From assembly GCF_901709675.1 (NCBI RefSeq), contig NC_051104.1, positions 3,147,501 through 3,211,500 on the forward strand: 64,000 nt of DNA, in the 5' to 3' direction. Shown here piece after piece: positions 36,183 through 49,226 of the stretch. Below the pieces are notes generated by a model. That model was not told the origin of the DNA. It did not search any database and saw only the letters and a program-made list of their open reading frames with translations. The number at the start of each line of letters is the position of its first letter. Within the stretch, counting starts at the first letter, position 1. The translations under genes were made by a program, and so were the position numbers. The stretch comes from Syngnathus acus. Taxonomy: Eukaryota; Chordata; Actinopteri; Syngnathiformes; Syngnathidae.

Positions 36183-36375
36183 AAAGATGACAGCAAAGCA
36201 CTACTTTTGTTGAGATGAAGCTACTCAGCTCACTTTAGTACCAAAATGCCACAACATGGCAGCAAATCACTACCTTTTGTCGAAAATAAGCTCTTCGACT
36301 CACTTCAAGGACCTCCTCAACACCAAAAATGCCACGGGATGGCGACAAAGCACTACTTTTGTTTAAATGATGCTC
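36183..36375 (-). repeat. Three degenerate 75-85 bp units related to the 47-kb minisatellite
   Basis: The phrase AGCAAAGCACTACTTTTGTT recurs in altered form three times (about 36190, 36260 and 36340). Its reverse complement is the ACAAAAGTAGTGCTTTG word in the array at 47011-47705. The units include ACCAAAATGCCAC repeated twice. Confidence 0.7.
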
Positions 36376-38188
36376 CGTTCTGTAATTTTCCCGGTTCTTT
36401 TGTTTATGATCTTGTGGAGGGAGTCAATGATCAAACAGAAAAGTTCCATTTTGTATTCATGTAGTTTTATCTAAAGGTATTGGTTACAACAACAAGTAAA
36501 ATACTGTGAATTTGTGGAGTCCACAGTATAGACCACATAAACTCGCTTTAAAGTCTTTACTCCACTCCATATAGCACCTCTGAATTATTACCACCATCAT
36601 ATTTGTGTTCCATTAAGAGAACTTGTTGAAGGACTAACACGTTTTGTAATCAAATTGGGCAAGGCGAGAACCAAGGCACGGCGGACGGCGCGAGATGTCC
36701 GGTAATTGGGTTTCGATCTGCGCCCGCCGCCGCTCTCCTTTAGCGGCTAATGAAAATATCCCTCGGCGCAGACGTTTGCCAAAGATGCTCTTAACCCCCG
36801 CGGCGTCTGTGTCCCGCCACGCACTTTATTACCAAAGAGAAGGCCAGGCAACATCTTCCAAACTGGAACGAGAACAAGAAAAATCTGCAGTGGAGGGTCA
36901 GAGCGGTCTAAAAAAAAAGAAAATTTGCTTCAAGGGGACAGAATGTCACAATGCAAGCTACTTGACATCGATGCAAGATGAGATTTTTTTTCCCTTTTGT
37001 TCTTTCTGCTTCCTGACAAAAAAGGCCACAAGGTGTTCCTTCCTCTCAACTGAAGACAAAATGTGCTCAGTGAAATTCAACGTGATCTTTGTCCAACACA
37101 GCGGACTTCAATTTGTCCTGCAGGGAGAACGGCGTTTGCGATCGCTCCCTATTTCCATCTCATGACCATGGCGGGTTCAATTTCAAGGTGTAATGGAAAT
37201 TTACAAGAGCGGGCTGCTACGTATCATCAGGGTCTAGGTGAAGCAGCATGCGGCGCATTCGACTTTAATTTGATAGTCGGGTGGCAAGTTTGAACATTTC
37301 TTTCGGGACATGTTTCGGTTGGAACTCGCATTTTTATGAAAGGCAAGCCTGTGGCGGCGCTAAGTCAAGGGTTGGGGTGGCCAGGGGGGCGGGGATTGCA
37401 ATGGCAAGGAAACAAAAATGGCGGGCCGAAGTCGCATGTAAGAAATATTTGATACTGACTGACAGAAAAAGCGGTAATGCGACAATCCCACGTGATGCAC
37501 CCTGCTCACGTGCAATCACACCGACACGTGAGAGCCAAAACATGCCGGCCCTCATAAGAATCTAATTGACCACCTGATGGACTATTTTGCTCCGCGGCGC
37601 TTCCAAAGCGCGCACGTACCTATGATGTTTGTCGAGTGTGTAGCAGGCGCATGAAGCCCTCAGCTGTTTGCATATTATGACTCATGAAACATCCTGGCAG
37701 GTAATTGGAGGAGAGCCACGCTCGATACATTCCTCATAATGATTCATGTCTCGGGCCTGCCGGCAGCGTGCCGGCTAAACACGACAAATGACTCGCACCT
37801 TGGCGCCAAATAAAAGAAATAAAGATTAAAAGTAGTCGACTTCTCTCACCATTTCTGATAAATCTCTTAGATGTGCGCTTGTTGGCTAGGATGGAGGATG
37901 AGTCCTAATTGGATTCCGAGTGGCGGCGGAATCATTTCCACTAAAGCGGAGTGCACACCTCATCGGGCCCAATTGGATTCCCGCGATGATCCTGTGTGAT
38001 TATTCTCTTGTACAAAGTGGGTCAAAGTTGACATCAAAGTAGATGAAATGTGATTATTCCACCGGTAAAATTGATCAAATGGCCCCAAAAAAACAGAAAG
38101 CATTGAAAGCATTTACAAATGTCTTTCTTTTGTAGAGGTGCCACAAGTTGGACGTTTGTACAATCTGCGTGACTCGAATAGTTTAAAT
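36376..38188. other. Intergenic segment with possible conserved non-coding character
   Basis: No transposon is recognised. The part at about 37660-38010 has several homeodomain-like TAATTG words and an AP-1-like TGACTCAT, noted as a finding. Open frames at 36695-37165 and 37281-37565 show no family resemblance. Confidence 0.5.
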
Positions 38189-38456
38189 CAGGGGTGTCAA
38201 ACTATGAACCCAAATAAATGTATGAGCACCTCATATTATATACAGTAAAAGCTACAAAACAAACTGACAAATAACTTGTTTTCAAATCAGACGAGTAAAA
38301 ACTGGTCAAATATTTAAAAAAAAAAGATATTAAAAGTGAAGACAATTTGCAATTCTAGTAATGACATGAATTTGATGCACAATTTGTCTTCGCGGGCCAC
38401 ATGAAATGATGTGGCGGGCCGTATCTGGCCCCCGGGCCTTGAGTTTGACACCTGTG
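38189..38456 (+). mobile_element. hAT-like non-autonomous element with perfect 8-bp target duplication
   Basis: The element begins caggggtgtcaaactatgaa and ends ccttgagtttgacacctgtg, with inverted GTGTCAAACT ends. The eight bases gtttaaat occur immediately before (38181-38188) and after (38457-38464), a perfect target-site duplication typical of hAT transposition. It is 268 bp with no coding sequence. The fragments at 20170 and 52270 belong to the same family in the opposite orientation. Confidence 0.94.
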
Positions 38457-39153
38457 GTTTAAATACTTGCCTATTTGCACATTTTTTATTACGTTTGCTC
38501 TCACTTCGAGCGTTTTGGTTTCCAAAAGAAAAAGGTTGTAGTTGCACCTAGATGCCCCAAGGTGGCAGTAGAGCACATTTATCTATTAGACAAGGCCATG
38601 GCACCAAAGCAATCATCTGTGGCCAAGAAAAACAGCAAATATGTGAGCTTTGTAGCTATTAAAAGTTCCACCCAAAAATCGGCGCAATATTAATTTTAGT
38701 TTATTATTATTGTAGGCCATTGGGTAAGTGTACCTAATGTAGTGTCCTGTACGCTTTGTCCTTTCCGCTCCGACTTCACGTGCCTTGCCGCCGTCAAAGC
38801 CGACCGCGTTCCGACGAGCTAGCTAGCGCCGCGTCGAGTTTGTTCTGTTTCAAGCCGAGTGTCAAATTGACATCTTGCGCTCATCCCACCGCACGGCCGA
38901 GTATTTTGTCGAGGAGCGCCCATCTTTTCCGATCCGCCGGGAAGAAAGTCAAGAGCGTGACATCCCTTCTGCGCCGAGGAAGGAGATGGCGTTGCTGAGG
39001 AGACGCGAGCGCAATAGTGCAGGGCAGGCCTCCGTCAAGGCCAAACTGTCCTTAGTGTGGAGCAGCAACCACTTGTCATGGTGCAGAGACTGCAAGCCCT
39101 TTTAGTCATTTCCTAAATACGGACAAAAAAAACAAAATAATAATCGTAACTTA

Positions 39154-39564
39154 CCGTATTTTCCGGACTATAAGGCGCACCTAAAAACCTAAATTTTCTC
39201 AAAAGCCAACAGTGCGCCTTATAGTCCGGTGCGCCTTATATATGGACCAAATTCCTAAATTTAAACTGGCCCGAAGCATTGTGTCATGAAATCAATCATA
39301 AGTGGCCCGCTGAAGACTATGAATCATGAATCAAAAAGACTATGGATCATTATTTTGTGATTATAACCTAATTTGTTGCATCTGAAGTTGAAATAAAAAA
39401 GATAAAATGGAGAATGATTTGATTTGGATTAAAAATCTGACATGATGCATTAATGGTGCGCCTTATAGTCCGGTGCGCCTTATATAAGGATAAAGTTTTA
39501 AAATGGGCCATTCATTGAAGGTGCGCCTTATAGTCCGGTGCGCCTTATAGTCCGGAAAATACGG
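39154..39564 (+). mobile_element. GGCGCACC-family MITE, copy F
   Basis: A 411-bp copy with ends ccgtattttccggactataa and ttatagtccggaaaatacgg, complementary over 20 bases, flanked by TA. It is the best-preserved copy in the window and close in sequence to copy C, including the tandem end motif. Confidence 0.94.
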
Positions 39565-42004
39565 TAATTGTAGCATTACTGTGTTTTTGTCAGTTTGGCA
39601 ACAAAAGCCAAAGCAAACAAAAGCTCTTCGTAACAAGTCAAGAAAAGCTTTTTGATGAATCCATTTGGTGAATGACCGCATTCCTTTTTTTGTCTTTGTT
39701 TGGCCATCTGACCTTGATTAATACCTCGCAGCTATTTCTGCATTCGTCCGACGAGATGATGCATGGCTCCGCCGGCTGCCCGATAAAGTGCACGGCTGCA
39801 CAAAGTGAGCGCATTATTATTGGGCTGAGCTTTTTTCCTTCATATTTTTTTTTTCCACACCGGGGTCTGCAGCTGCAGACTATCAATGATTGCGCACGAT
39901 AAAAAGAATAAAAAAGGTGTTCTCGGCGCCGGCTGTAGTTGTGAGCTAATAAAGGCCATTCATCGTGATGTCACCCCAGCAACTTGCGCCAATGAGCCGG
40001 CCTTTATTAAAGGCACTTGATTGAGGGTCCACAAGTCAGAGCATTTGGAATATGCCCCCCCCCCCACACTGGGAAAAAAGTATGATTCATGCATCCTTTT
40101 TTAAGTTTAGATTGGGAGTGCTGTTATTTGTCAAAAAGTAATAATTGCAAATAAAAGGATTCATCCCAGCACGGACTGAAGTTATGTGGGAGGCGGAGGC
40201 ATGGTGATTTCATTTTCCGACCGCTTCGCCCGGGGGGCACGCTAATACTGTCATCCCGGCGCAAAAGAAGAGTTTCACAACTACTGTTAGTGATAAACGG
40301 CAGTACTTTTGCGCTGAGGATAAAGAAAACATGCCGGCGAGGAACGTCGTGTCTTTCTCAGCACGTCCGCTGCGTTTTGCATTGCGCGCAAATGTTAAGC
40401 TAGCGCAAGTGAGCCGATTTTTGGAGATGCAACAAATGTCTTGCTCTTTGTTTTATCTGCGAGACGAGTGATTGCCCCCTCTTCCGTTTCACATCACATA
40501 AGCCGGCGCCCGTCGCTGCTTCTCAAACACGCTTCATAAATCAAGCGATTCGATTAGACAGGCGGAAGGCCACGAAATGCAAATCGGATACAAGGGAGAA
40601 TTCGGAGGACGCTGACTCAGCGCTTTTCTGCCGGACGGCGGGGAAAGGGCTGCTAGCATAGCTCCGGGAGGGTGGCTCGTTAAAGCACGAGGCCAAGGTT
40701 ATTGAGAAGGAGATCCGCGGCGAGGCGAGCCACCTCTGACCCCCAGCTTAGTGTCACGCCGCGAGTAAAGCTCAGACGGGGAAGGCTGCAACGTGCAGGA
40801 AGAAAAAGGTACTTGTGATTTTTGGCCGGGTGCAGAGCGCATGAGCGGATAAATGTTGAGCACGGTCCTTGGCTTTGAAGAAAATGGGTTCCAAAATTTC
40901 CTGCCTCGCTATAAAAACAGATTTGCTCAAACCTCATTGAATAATATACATAAGCATACAATTATATTCACACATTAAATCAGTAAAAGAAAAAAATTAA
41001 GCATATAATTAGACCTACACACTAAATCAATAAAGAAGACATATTTTGATATGTGATGGACTAAGTGGCAATGAGAAATGTTTTTATAACATAGCCAGGA
41101 AACTGATTGAAGCTGCAAATAAGGGGGCAACGTGGAGAGGAAGCCTAGCCAATATCTTCCCCGTAACATTTTGGGCTGAATAAGCACAAGGAAGACCTTG
41201 TGGTGAACTTTGGATGCATGGGAGCACCTTGCTCAAGGAGGAAGGGAGCAGATGTGATCTCACCCAGCCCCTGTCTTCTTTCTCTTTTGATTGTTGCTCT
41301 ACTCACAATTATGTTGCCAACGCAAACTATCGTTCGGGGCTTGCTCTCCAGCCGCTCCGAGTATATTACGGATGAATAAATGAATTCCAAACAGGATTGC
41401 GCTATGCTCCGGCTGCAAATCAAAACCCATTGAGGCTTAGATATTTTTTCTTTTCAACCCCCCCACCCCAAATAAAATATGTTCTAAGTGTAGTGTTCTG
41501 CTGTGACATCTCTGCTTGCATGCTCTTTATTATGAATTGCCGCGCCCGCTGCACGGCTTGAAGCCATCCATCATTTTTCTTGGCTTCACTTTGCCGTTTC
41601 CCCCGCACGGGCAAAACACTACCTGGCCATTTTACCGTCGGCGCCGCATTCAGTCGGGAAACTCTTTGCTTTGCTTGTCACTCACATTTAGCCGGCGGCG
41701 GCCAAGCGAGAGCTGGAAGCCGCCGTTACGACTCGCTATCATGCGCAGGGCGGCCGTCAGAAAGCGTCGGCCAACTGTCGCGCTCGCCATCCTCCGCCAT
41801 ATCGCATCAATTTGGACGTCGCCTCGCGACACAGATGGCGGCTCGGAAACTCGCAAACTCCAAATGGGATTGAGACGCAAACATTGAGCACGCCGTTCCA
41901 AATGTGCTCTTTCGGTTTGGACGGGAAACAAAAAGGTGGCCCCCGATGGCAACGAGTCGCAAACAAACGTCTGTTCCGCTTCTTTTGCCGTCTCCAAAAT
42001 AAGC

Positions 42005-42035
<31 letters not shown>

Positions 42036-45000
42036 TGCAAATGAAAAACGGAACCATAAAAGCGCATTGTCAGCTACTCAGGTGCAATTTAAATGAGGAA
42101 AAAAATGAAGATGCGAGAGGTTCATCCGAGAACATGATTTCCCAAACGGAGCCTGATCGGTTGCCTTTCAGACAATAAAACTACAATAATTACGTATCAA
42201 TGCATCATCGGGGTCTTTTCTCAGGATGATGTCGGAAGATCCTGCCGTGCAATAAAGCAGTAGCAGCGTCAAGTAAGAAATAAAGCGCTATATGGTGACC
42301 CAAGTTTTTCCAGATACGAGGTGTAGTCTGGACTTGTGACTTATGAGCGAAAAATGGAAAACCCAGCATTGCACAATGGCACTAGATAGTCATCTATCTT
42401 AACAAAGAACGCACTTTGGCGGTGTATCCGATTTAAGGATGTTTGATATTTGAACACCAACGCTGGAGCAACACATATAGACAGCTAATCCACAATGCTC
42501 TCAGGCATATATTCTTTATCCTCTGAAGAAAAACTAATATTCTGGAGCTTAATATGTATCTATTTATTCTATTTATCTTCTTGCATGTTTTCGGAAGCAC
42601 AATCTTTTTCATATTAGAAGAGAACTCATCCGCGACCCATTCGTTCAGTTGTCGACATCAATAATAATCGTATGCACTCATTTGTAACTTCTTAGACTTT
42701 TGTGAGAATTGTAATTTATTTCAATTCTTTTCATGTCCAAAGTTGGCAAAGTTTGCTCATTTCTGCGGATGAGATTGTGTGTTTTTTTTTTTTGTGCTGC
42801 GCTCATGAATCATTAACACGCGCTAGCGGCATATTCACAAGGTACGGTAAATATGTACATCATCAATCAATACGGATGTGGAGACAGACTCAGACGAGGT
42901 CTGCATTTCAAGTGCACTCGTACCAGGGTTAATGTCAAAACCGAGCCGGCGCACTTTCTCTCTCTGGCTGCTGTTGTTCCGCCATCGATGAGGTCAAAAA
43001 TGCAGGCGATCTATCCGCGCACGCGTTAGCCGTGCAATATATGTGATTTAAGAGTCATGACGTGCTCAAAGAAACAAAACATTTGCTATTTGACTGACGT
43101 GCAAAGTATCCACTTATGGGCACGTTAACCTTTTTCAAGATTCGAGGCTTTTAAAATCACGCTGCCCAAAGTTTGTCAAATGTCCAAAAAATGTGCGCAC
43201 AAATGTGATCAATTTCAACTTCCATGCTGTTTGCGTTGGTAATTATTCAACACTTTGTCGAGACCGAGCCTCGCCTGAAATGATCTTGTTTTCCCGCCAT
43301 GAATCCTAATTGGCTGCGTCTTCCCCCTCGTCCCATTAGCGCTGTTTCCATAGCAACAGCTTACAGGGATCAGGCAGAGTTGTTTTATTTAAACAAGAGA
43401 CGCTCGTTATTTAGTCGCTCGTTAGCATCCCGCATTCCTGCCCGGGATGTTTTCTGCGTGACACACCTCAATTGATATGCGACCATATCAACGTGACAAA
43501 TGGCCGCCGTCTTTGCGGAATTTCCTTTAAAAAAAAAAAAAAAAAAATGAATGAACGCTTCAAAAATGTTAAGAGACGCCAGATTCATCCAGGTTATTCG
43601 CAGTTTCATTTTTTGAGCGGGACAAACCTAGAAGACCTTGTCATCTCGACGAGGACAAATGTATTGCGCTTTCACGCTTTGTTTGGAAGCGTTGTTGTGG
43701 CCAGCAAGCAAAAAAGACGAGGCCGTAATGCCTTTTGGATGGAGACAGCGTCGGGTAAACAGACGCCGATTGAGGACGGCAGCAAAGGCGAGTGTTAAAA
43801 CGTCTCACTCGCTCTCGAGGCGTCTGGGGGCTATTTTGCGCTGCCCGCCGTCTCAAAGGCAATTGTCGCAACAACACTTGTTTGCTTGGGCCGACCACAC
43901 CGTGGGCTCCTCTTTTTTTGGTGTACTTGTTGTTGCCAAAGTGAGCTTGTTCCTCTGATGTCTAACCTCATGCTGCTTGTTGTGGCTACTGTTTCTGTGG
44001 CCGACATGGATGCTTTCAAAAGGGGGTAGGGCGGGGTGGAGCGTGTGCTGGAAAATACAATCTTTCTAGTTTACAAAAGCTGTTAATTTAAAAAAGAAAA
44101 TGTGTTCATTCCAGTTCCGTCCACACGTTGGCAATTTTTCATTAGCGCCTTGTCGGTTCTTCCGAAGGTTGTGCTTCTGTACCCTTTCCCAGCTCCGTAA
44201 CATGCTTGCGGCGCAATGGCCCGTAAACGTAACAAACCCCGGAGTCCAATAATTAGACCCGCGGGGATGGAATTGGGTGCCAAACACACCCCGAGTGCGG
44301 ATGGCTTGCCACGTCCAATACGGAAGGACTGACTGAGCATTCTCAAATTGGTGGCGAAGCATACTGAGAACCTCACGTATCGATCCGGCTGTGTTAAAGG
44401 AAGGCTCTTGGTCTGCGCTTCGTTGCACCGAACTTTGCGCGGATTCCGAGCACCGAGTTGCCGAGGATCAATTCCTGCCGGGGAGGCGAATGGTTCATTA
44501 TTGGACTTTTGCAGCCGAAGGGCGTATCATTTCCCATTGCGGCTAAACGAGCCAGGATGATCCGGTACTAAATTTGTGAGTGCAGGAGCCACCCTGAACG
44601 TGTCAGAGACACGTCAAGCGATTGCTACGATGTTGGTGACACTCTTTTGGAGGAAATTCCCTGCGGGACTCCATTTTGCCAGCATCCTGTGTTCACGGCA
44701 AGCAACAGGCGTGTTGGGATGCAGCTCACGTTGGTGTCGCTGCTGGCTTTTGGGCCGCAGCGGGCAGGCAACAGGTGTGTTTTGGCCGATTTACGAGGTC
44801 CAAATTCGCCTCGCCGGCTCCATATCGTGTTTACATCTCGTTCGTTTGGTTCTTGGGAGTCTATAAACACCTGCGACTAATTTGTCTGGCCACTAAAAGC
44901 CCAACCAATCGCTCCCAGAAGCAGGCGACAGATGTGACGGCCGCTCCAAAGGGGCTCCTATGATGAGACCTGAGCACGTGTGCTCACTCGGGATGTGATG

Positions 45001-46819
45001 GCTCCCGTCTGGTCGGCGCTGCAGCGGGCTTTCCTCGATTCTGCAGCGTTTGATCCGAGCAGAAAGTGATTCTCACTGTTGTGAGTAAAATCAGGAAAGA
45101 GGTCGCGCGCTCTCTCACCATCTCACATCTATAATTCAGCATTTGCTGCCCACCTCCTCAACCTTCCCCTCCCCTTCTCCTCTCCTCCACCACTTCCACC
45201 GGCTTCCTAGCGGCTGCCATGTGCATAGCGTCCTCGCTGCCGGCCGTCTGTAAGTCGGCGTGCGGCTTCTCAGGTAAGGCGCCGCTTGAGTGCCACTTGA
45301 GTTTGTGAGCTGTGAAATGGACCATTTGCTTTTCAACTTGCTCTTTATGTTTAGAGAGGGGTGTGGGAAGGGAGGGGCGGGGAATTGCTGTTGCCATGGC
45401 AGCATTTAAGAAATTGCTGCATCACAGGTATGCTGCGGGAGCATCCCCCTATATTGTCACTATTTTTTTTTGTCCGCCTTCAGCAACACCCTCTCATGGC
45501 TGTTTGCTCGCTGGCCGATCGGATGAGCGCAAATGCGTGTTGGCACACTGGCAGGATTGGAAATGAAACAGATCCCGTCCGGCAGAGCCAGTCTAATACC
45601 TTCATATGTTTCCCGAGACGCGAGGGTGAGCCGCCGTCGGAGGAAAATTGAACGCATTTGATACACCGCCGCACACGGCCGATTGCGAACGAGCTATTTC
45701 AAGCCCAGGCGCCGGTGTCAACACAGCTGGAGGAAATTCTTTTTTAGGATGTGAGCTTGACTACTTTGGAACTCGTCGCTCGTGTGTTGCTTTGGGATTC
45801 CCTTTCCATCGGACTCCCAATCACTTCTGTTAAGCATCTTGTCGCCGGACCTTTCTCTGCATCATCTTGAGAGGTTTACCACCTGGACCGCAATCTTCTG
45901 TTCACTGTCACTTTTGGGTCAACACCACCGTGAGGTCCGTAGGCATCAATGCCTTAGGTGTCCCCCCCCACCCTGTAAAAGGTGACCCGGGAGACTCTGG
46001 TTCTGTATCTGCTCTCAGATGGATGGTTTCCGTCCCATACCTTTGTACTCTCGTAAAATGGCAATCAAGTAATTCTGCTGCCTATTCAAGATGATTGCTG
46101 AGCATCCTTGGGCAATCTTTAGAGATATCCGATAATTGGGCCTTTACCGACTTTGTAAAAAGCGAATCAGGCTAAAACGGTCCCAATTCTCGGTGCGTGT
46201 GAGCATTCCACGCTTAAGGAATGAATGTCAATACTTGTCTCCACCTGAGAAGATGGAAGTACAAATTGGTTTGTCCAAGATCACTCGTCAAAGGGAAGCT
46301 TTTGGCTTCGGCTTCCCGTCGTCGTCCGCGTTTTAATTCTCAAGCTTCGGCGGCATTTGTCAAACGGAGCTTCGTGCTCGTGCAGGTTGGCACAAAGTTG
46401 GCCGGGTGGCTCGCAACCCAGTTTCCATGGTGAAATCCAGCCAAGGGCCGCCGAACAAAAGCAAAGTAGGACAAAGAAAGTCAAACACGGCAAAGTATAT
46501 TTTAAACTGTTCACATCAAAGAGGATGAAAATGATTCATCTTCATTTTAGACTAAAGTGAGACACGAGCGGCGAAGATCATCTCAGTCCCAAACCTTTTG
46601 CTTTGGCTGCTTCTCATCTTTGCTTTCATACATCCGTCCCATATTGCTGTCGATGGAAATCGCCCGCGGCAACAATTACGCAGCTGCTCCCCGACGCGGG
46701 AATACAATAAGCCTAATGGTGGCGGTGCTGTGCGCTTAATGATATGGGCCTTCTTTTATTCGGGAGCTTTCACTGCAACAGATGCCTGAATATGACCAGT
46801 GAACATTTGGTTGGCGCGT

Positions 46820-46820
<1 letters not shown>
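39565..46820. other. Intergenic segment, about 7 kb, only simple repeats seen
   Basis: The clearest feature is a G29 run at 42005-42033. Frames that translate as long proline or glycine runs are artefacts of it. A C/T-rich part lies at about 45140-45200. No exon, RNA gene or transposon was recognised. Confidence 0.6.
42005..42033 (+). repeat. G homopolymer, 29 bases
   Basis: Twenty-nine consecutive G. Such a tract can form a G-quadruplex and is prone to sequencing-length errors. Confidence 0.93.

Positions 46821-46901
<81 letters not shown>
46821..46901 (+). repeat. (CA)40 microsatellite
   Basis: About 81 bases of pure CA, followed by a short purine-rich spacer and a GTGTGTGTGTG stretch at about 46920-46933. 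The CA and GT segments can pair with each other as an imperfect inverted repeat. Confidence 0.96.
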
Positions 46902-46903
<2 letters not shown>

Positions 46904-47010
46904 ACATGCACACATATGTGGTGTGTGTGTGTGGTTGCAGAATTGTATTTAGACAAAAACAGTGTTTTGCCATCTTGTGACAACTTGGTGCCAAGGAGCT
47001 ACTAGATGTG

Positions 47011-47705
47011 TAGTTTGTTTTGACAAAAGTAGTGCTTTGACACCATCTTCAGTTTTTTTTTAGGGCAAGGAACTATCTTGAAGTGAGTTGAGAATCTTTA
47101 TTTGGACAAACGTGCTCTTCTGCCCCCTTTTGGCATCTTTTGTCCGGAACAGTCGACAATCATCTAATGTTAGCATAGCAGCGTTTAGCTGGCTTCGTTT
47201 TGATAATCGTAGTGCTTTGCTGCTATCTTCAGTTTTTTTTGTGAGCAAGGAACTAACTATCTTGAAGTGAGTTGAGGATCTTTATTTGGACAAACGTGCT
47301 CTTCTGCCCCCTTTTGGCATCTTTTTTCCGGAACAGTCGACAATTATCTAATTAGCATAGCAGCGTTTAGCTGGCTTCGTTTTGCCGCTATCTTCAGTTT
47401 TTTTGTTGGCAAGGAACTATCTTGAAGTGAGTTGAGGATCATTTGGACAAACGTAGTGCTCTTCTGCCCGCTTGTGGCATCTTTTGTCAGGAACAGTCGA
47501 CATGCATTTTATTATAGCAGCGTTTAGTCGGCATTGTTTTGACAAAAGTAGTGCTTTGCCACCATCTTCCGGTTTTTTTAGGGCATGGAACTATCTTGAT
47601 GTGAGTTGAGGATTTTGATTTGGATATAAGTAGCGCTTTGTGACGTCTTTTGTCAGAAACAGTCGACATGCATCTAATGTTAGCATAGCAGCGTTTAGCC
47701 GGCTT
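47011..47705 (+). repeat. Minisatellite: four units of about 165-180 bp
   Basis: The sequence CTTCAGTTTTTTT recurs at 47047, 47227 and 47392, and a changed form (CTTCCGGTTTTTT) at 47566. Each is followed by GCAAGGAACTATCTTGAAGT or a close variant, then a GGACAAACGTGCTCTTCTGC segment, GAACAGTCGACA and TAGCATAGCAGCGTTTAGC. Spacing is about 180, 165 and 174 bases. Units 1 to 3 are the most alike and unit 4 is diverged. No open frame runs through the units. Confidence 0.92.
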
Positions 47706-48676
47706 TAAAATCAAAGGATGTTACTCATCATGAAATCAACTTTGGATCTTCTCACAATGCGTCGTTCACTTTGCCAAAGTTTGCGTTAGCTTCGCCCACT
47801 TTCCATTGTGCTGCTCTTCACTCTTCACAGGGGCGAATCGACCTCTGATATTTGCAGGCTTCGGCCCGATTTTATCGATCGCCATCGATTAGTGGCGCGT
47901 GGCGCCTCTCCTGGACGGTGTTTACTTTGATAAATGGCTCCGCTGGGTAAACACAAAGCTCTGCTATCTGTTTCTCACTTCGAGCAGTCCATACTAATCT
48001 GCTTGTCTGCTTGGGAGGTGATAAGATACTGCAAAGATACGCCTTGCCAAAAGTATTCTGGGTCATTTTCTACCTTTGCTTGTGTTTGCCGCCTCTGATT
48101 CCCGCCCCTTTCCTGCTATTTGTTTGCTACGACGCTTCTTGGGATTTGATGGAAAACAAAGGCATGAATGCACGATGAGCTCTGCAGTCTTTGAATGACG
48201 TTTTGGTCACTTCCCAGGAGTCACGCCGTCTTAACCCGTGGCTCCCCGGGCTCCATCTCAAAATGAGCAAATATTTGAACCGGCGTGAGTTTACTCAGAG
48301 CAGAGGAGCGGGACTTCCAGCTCCATGAGAGCCAACAAGTCACAGATGATTTAAAAAAAGAAATGTGTGAAAAATCTCCTGCATGTTGCTTGCATGAGAA
48401 AGTTGCCAAGCATGTGACACCTGTGCTAGAATAGCAAAAACTTGGCATTAATTCACACTTTTTTTTTTCCTTTCATGACTGTTCACCTAGTGTTAAAATA
48501 TTTTGGATTTTTGCTGTCATTAAAGAAGAAGTCAACCCAAATATTTTTATGATAACAATATGTTGGATGTTCTCCAAACAGAATATGAGTCAAGCAGCAA
48601 CATTCCTCTGTTTTGATCCATCTTCAGGGGCGGCCATTTTGACATTTCCACATGTTGGACTGCACAGAACACATTA

Positions 48677-48999
48677 CAGTGATCCCTCGCTACTTCGCGT
48701 TTCATTTATCGCGGCTTCACTACTTCGCGGATTTTTTTTCCAAATTAAAAAAACATTTAAAAGTCAAAATAAAACTTCTAAATTAAGGAAACGTGTCTAA
48801 CCTTTAGGACAATGTAGTATTGCTCCAAATGTTCGTTTACATTCCTTTAGAAGTCCATTTTAGCACGATCGCGAATTAGCATCTTTCCGCTAACTCATTA
48901 GCCTGCCCGGTACTTCTTGTTGGTGACCGTACTTCGCGGATTTCACTTATCGCGGGTGGTTTTTGGAACCAATTATCCTCGATAAACGAGGGATTACTG
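48677..48999 (+). mobile_element. CAGTGATCCCTCGC-family MITE, copy 3
   Basis: A 323-bp element from cagtgatccctcgctacttc to aacgagggattactg with TA flanks. It keeps most CpG sites (TTCGCGG, ATCGCGGGTGG) and is close to copy 1. Confidence 0.9.
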
Positions 49000-49201
49000 T
49001 ATTATTTCAAAGTTGGGTTGACTATGCCTTGAAATATATCAGAAGGAACAGCCCAAGATTTGTTTGGCCTTCCAATAGCACATTGTCGGACACTCCAAGA
49101 ATAAGATGGACCTTAGTCCACCTTGAAAAGTGGATGCCAGCTGCCTGATTTTCTCGCATTCATCGCTGCCGCTTGAAATGCGACCGCTCCGACCCTGAGT
49201 A

Positions 49202-49226
49202 CCCCCCCCCCCCCCCCCCCCCCCCC
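49202..49226 (+). repeat. C homopolymer, 25 bases
   Basis: Twenty-five consecutive C; on the opposite strand a G25 run with G-quadruplex potential. Confidence 0.93.

Noticed and set aside
41650-42178. Frames with poly-proline or poly-glycine runs
   Set aside because: Translations through the G29 run.
46744-46994. Open frames made of HTHT or CVCV repeats
   Set aside because: Translations of the CA microsatellite.
46821-47705. CRISPR-like array
   Set aside because: Repeat units are long and contiguous without unique spacers; this is a minisatellite in a vertebrate genome.
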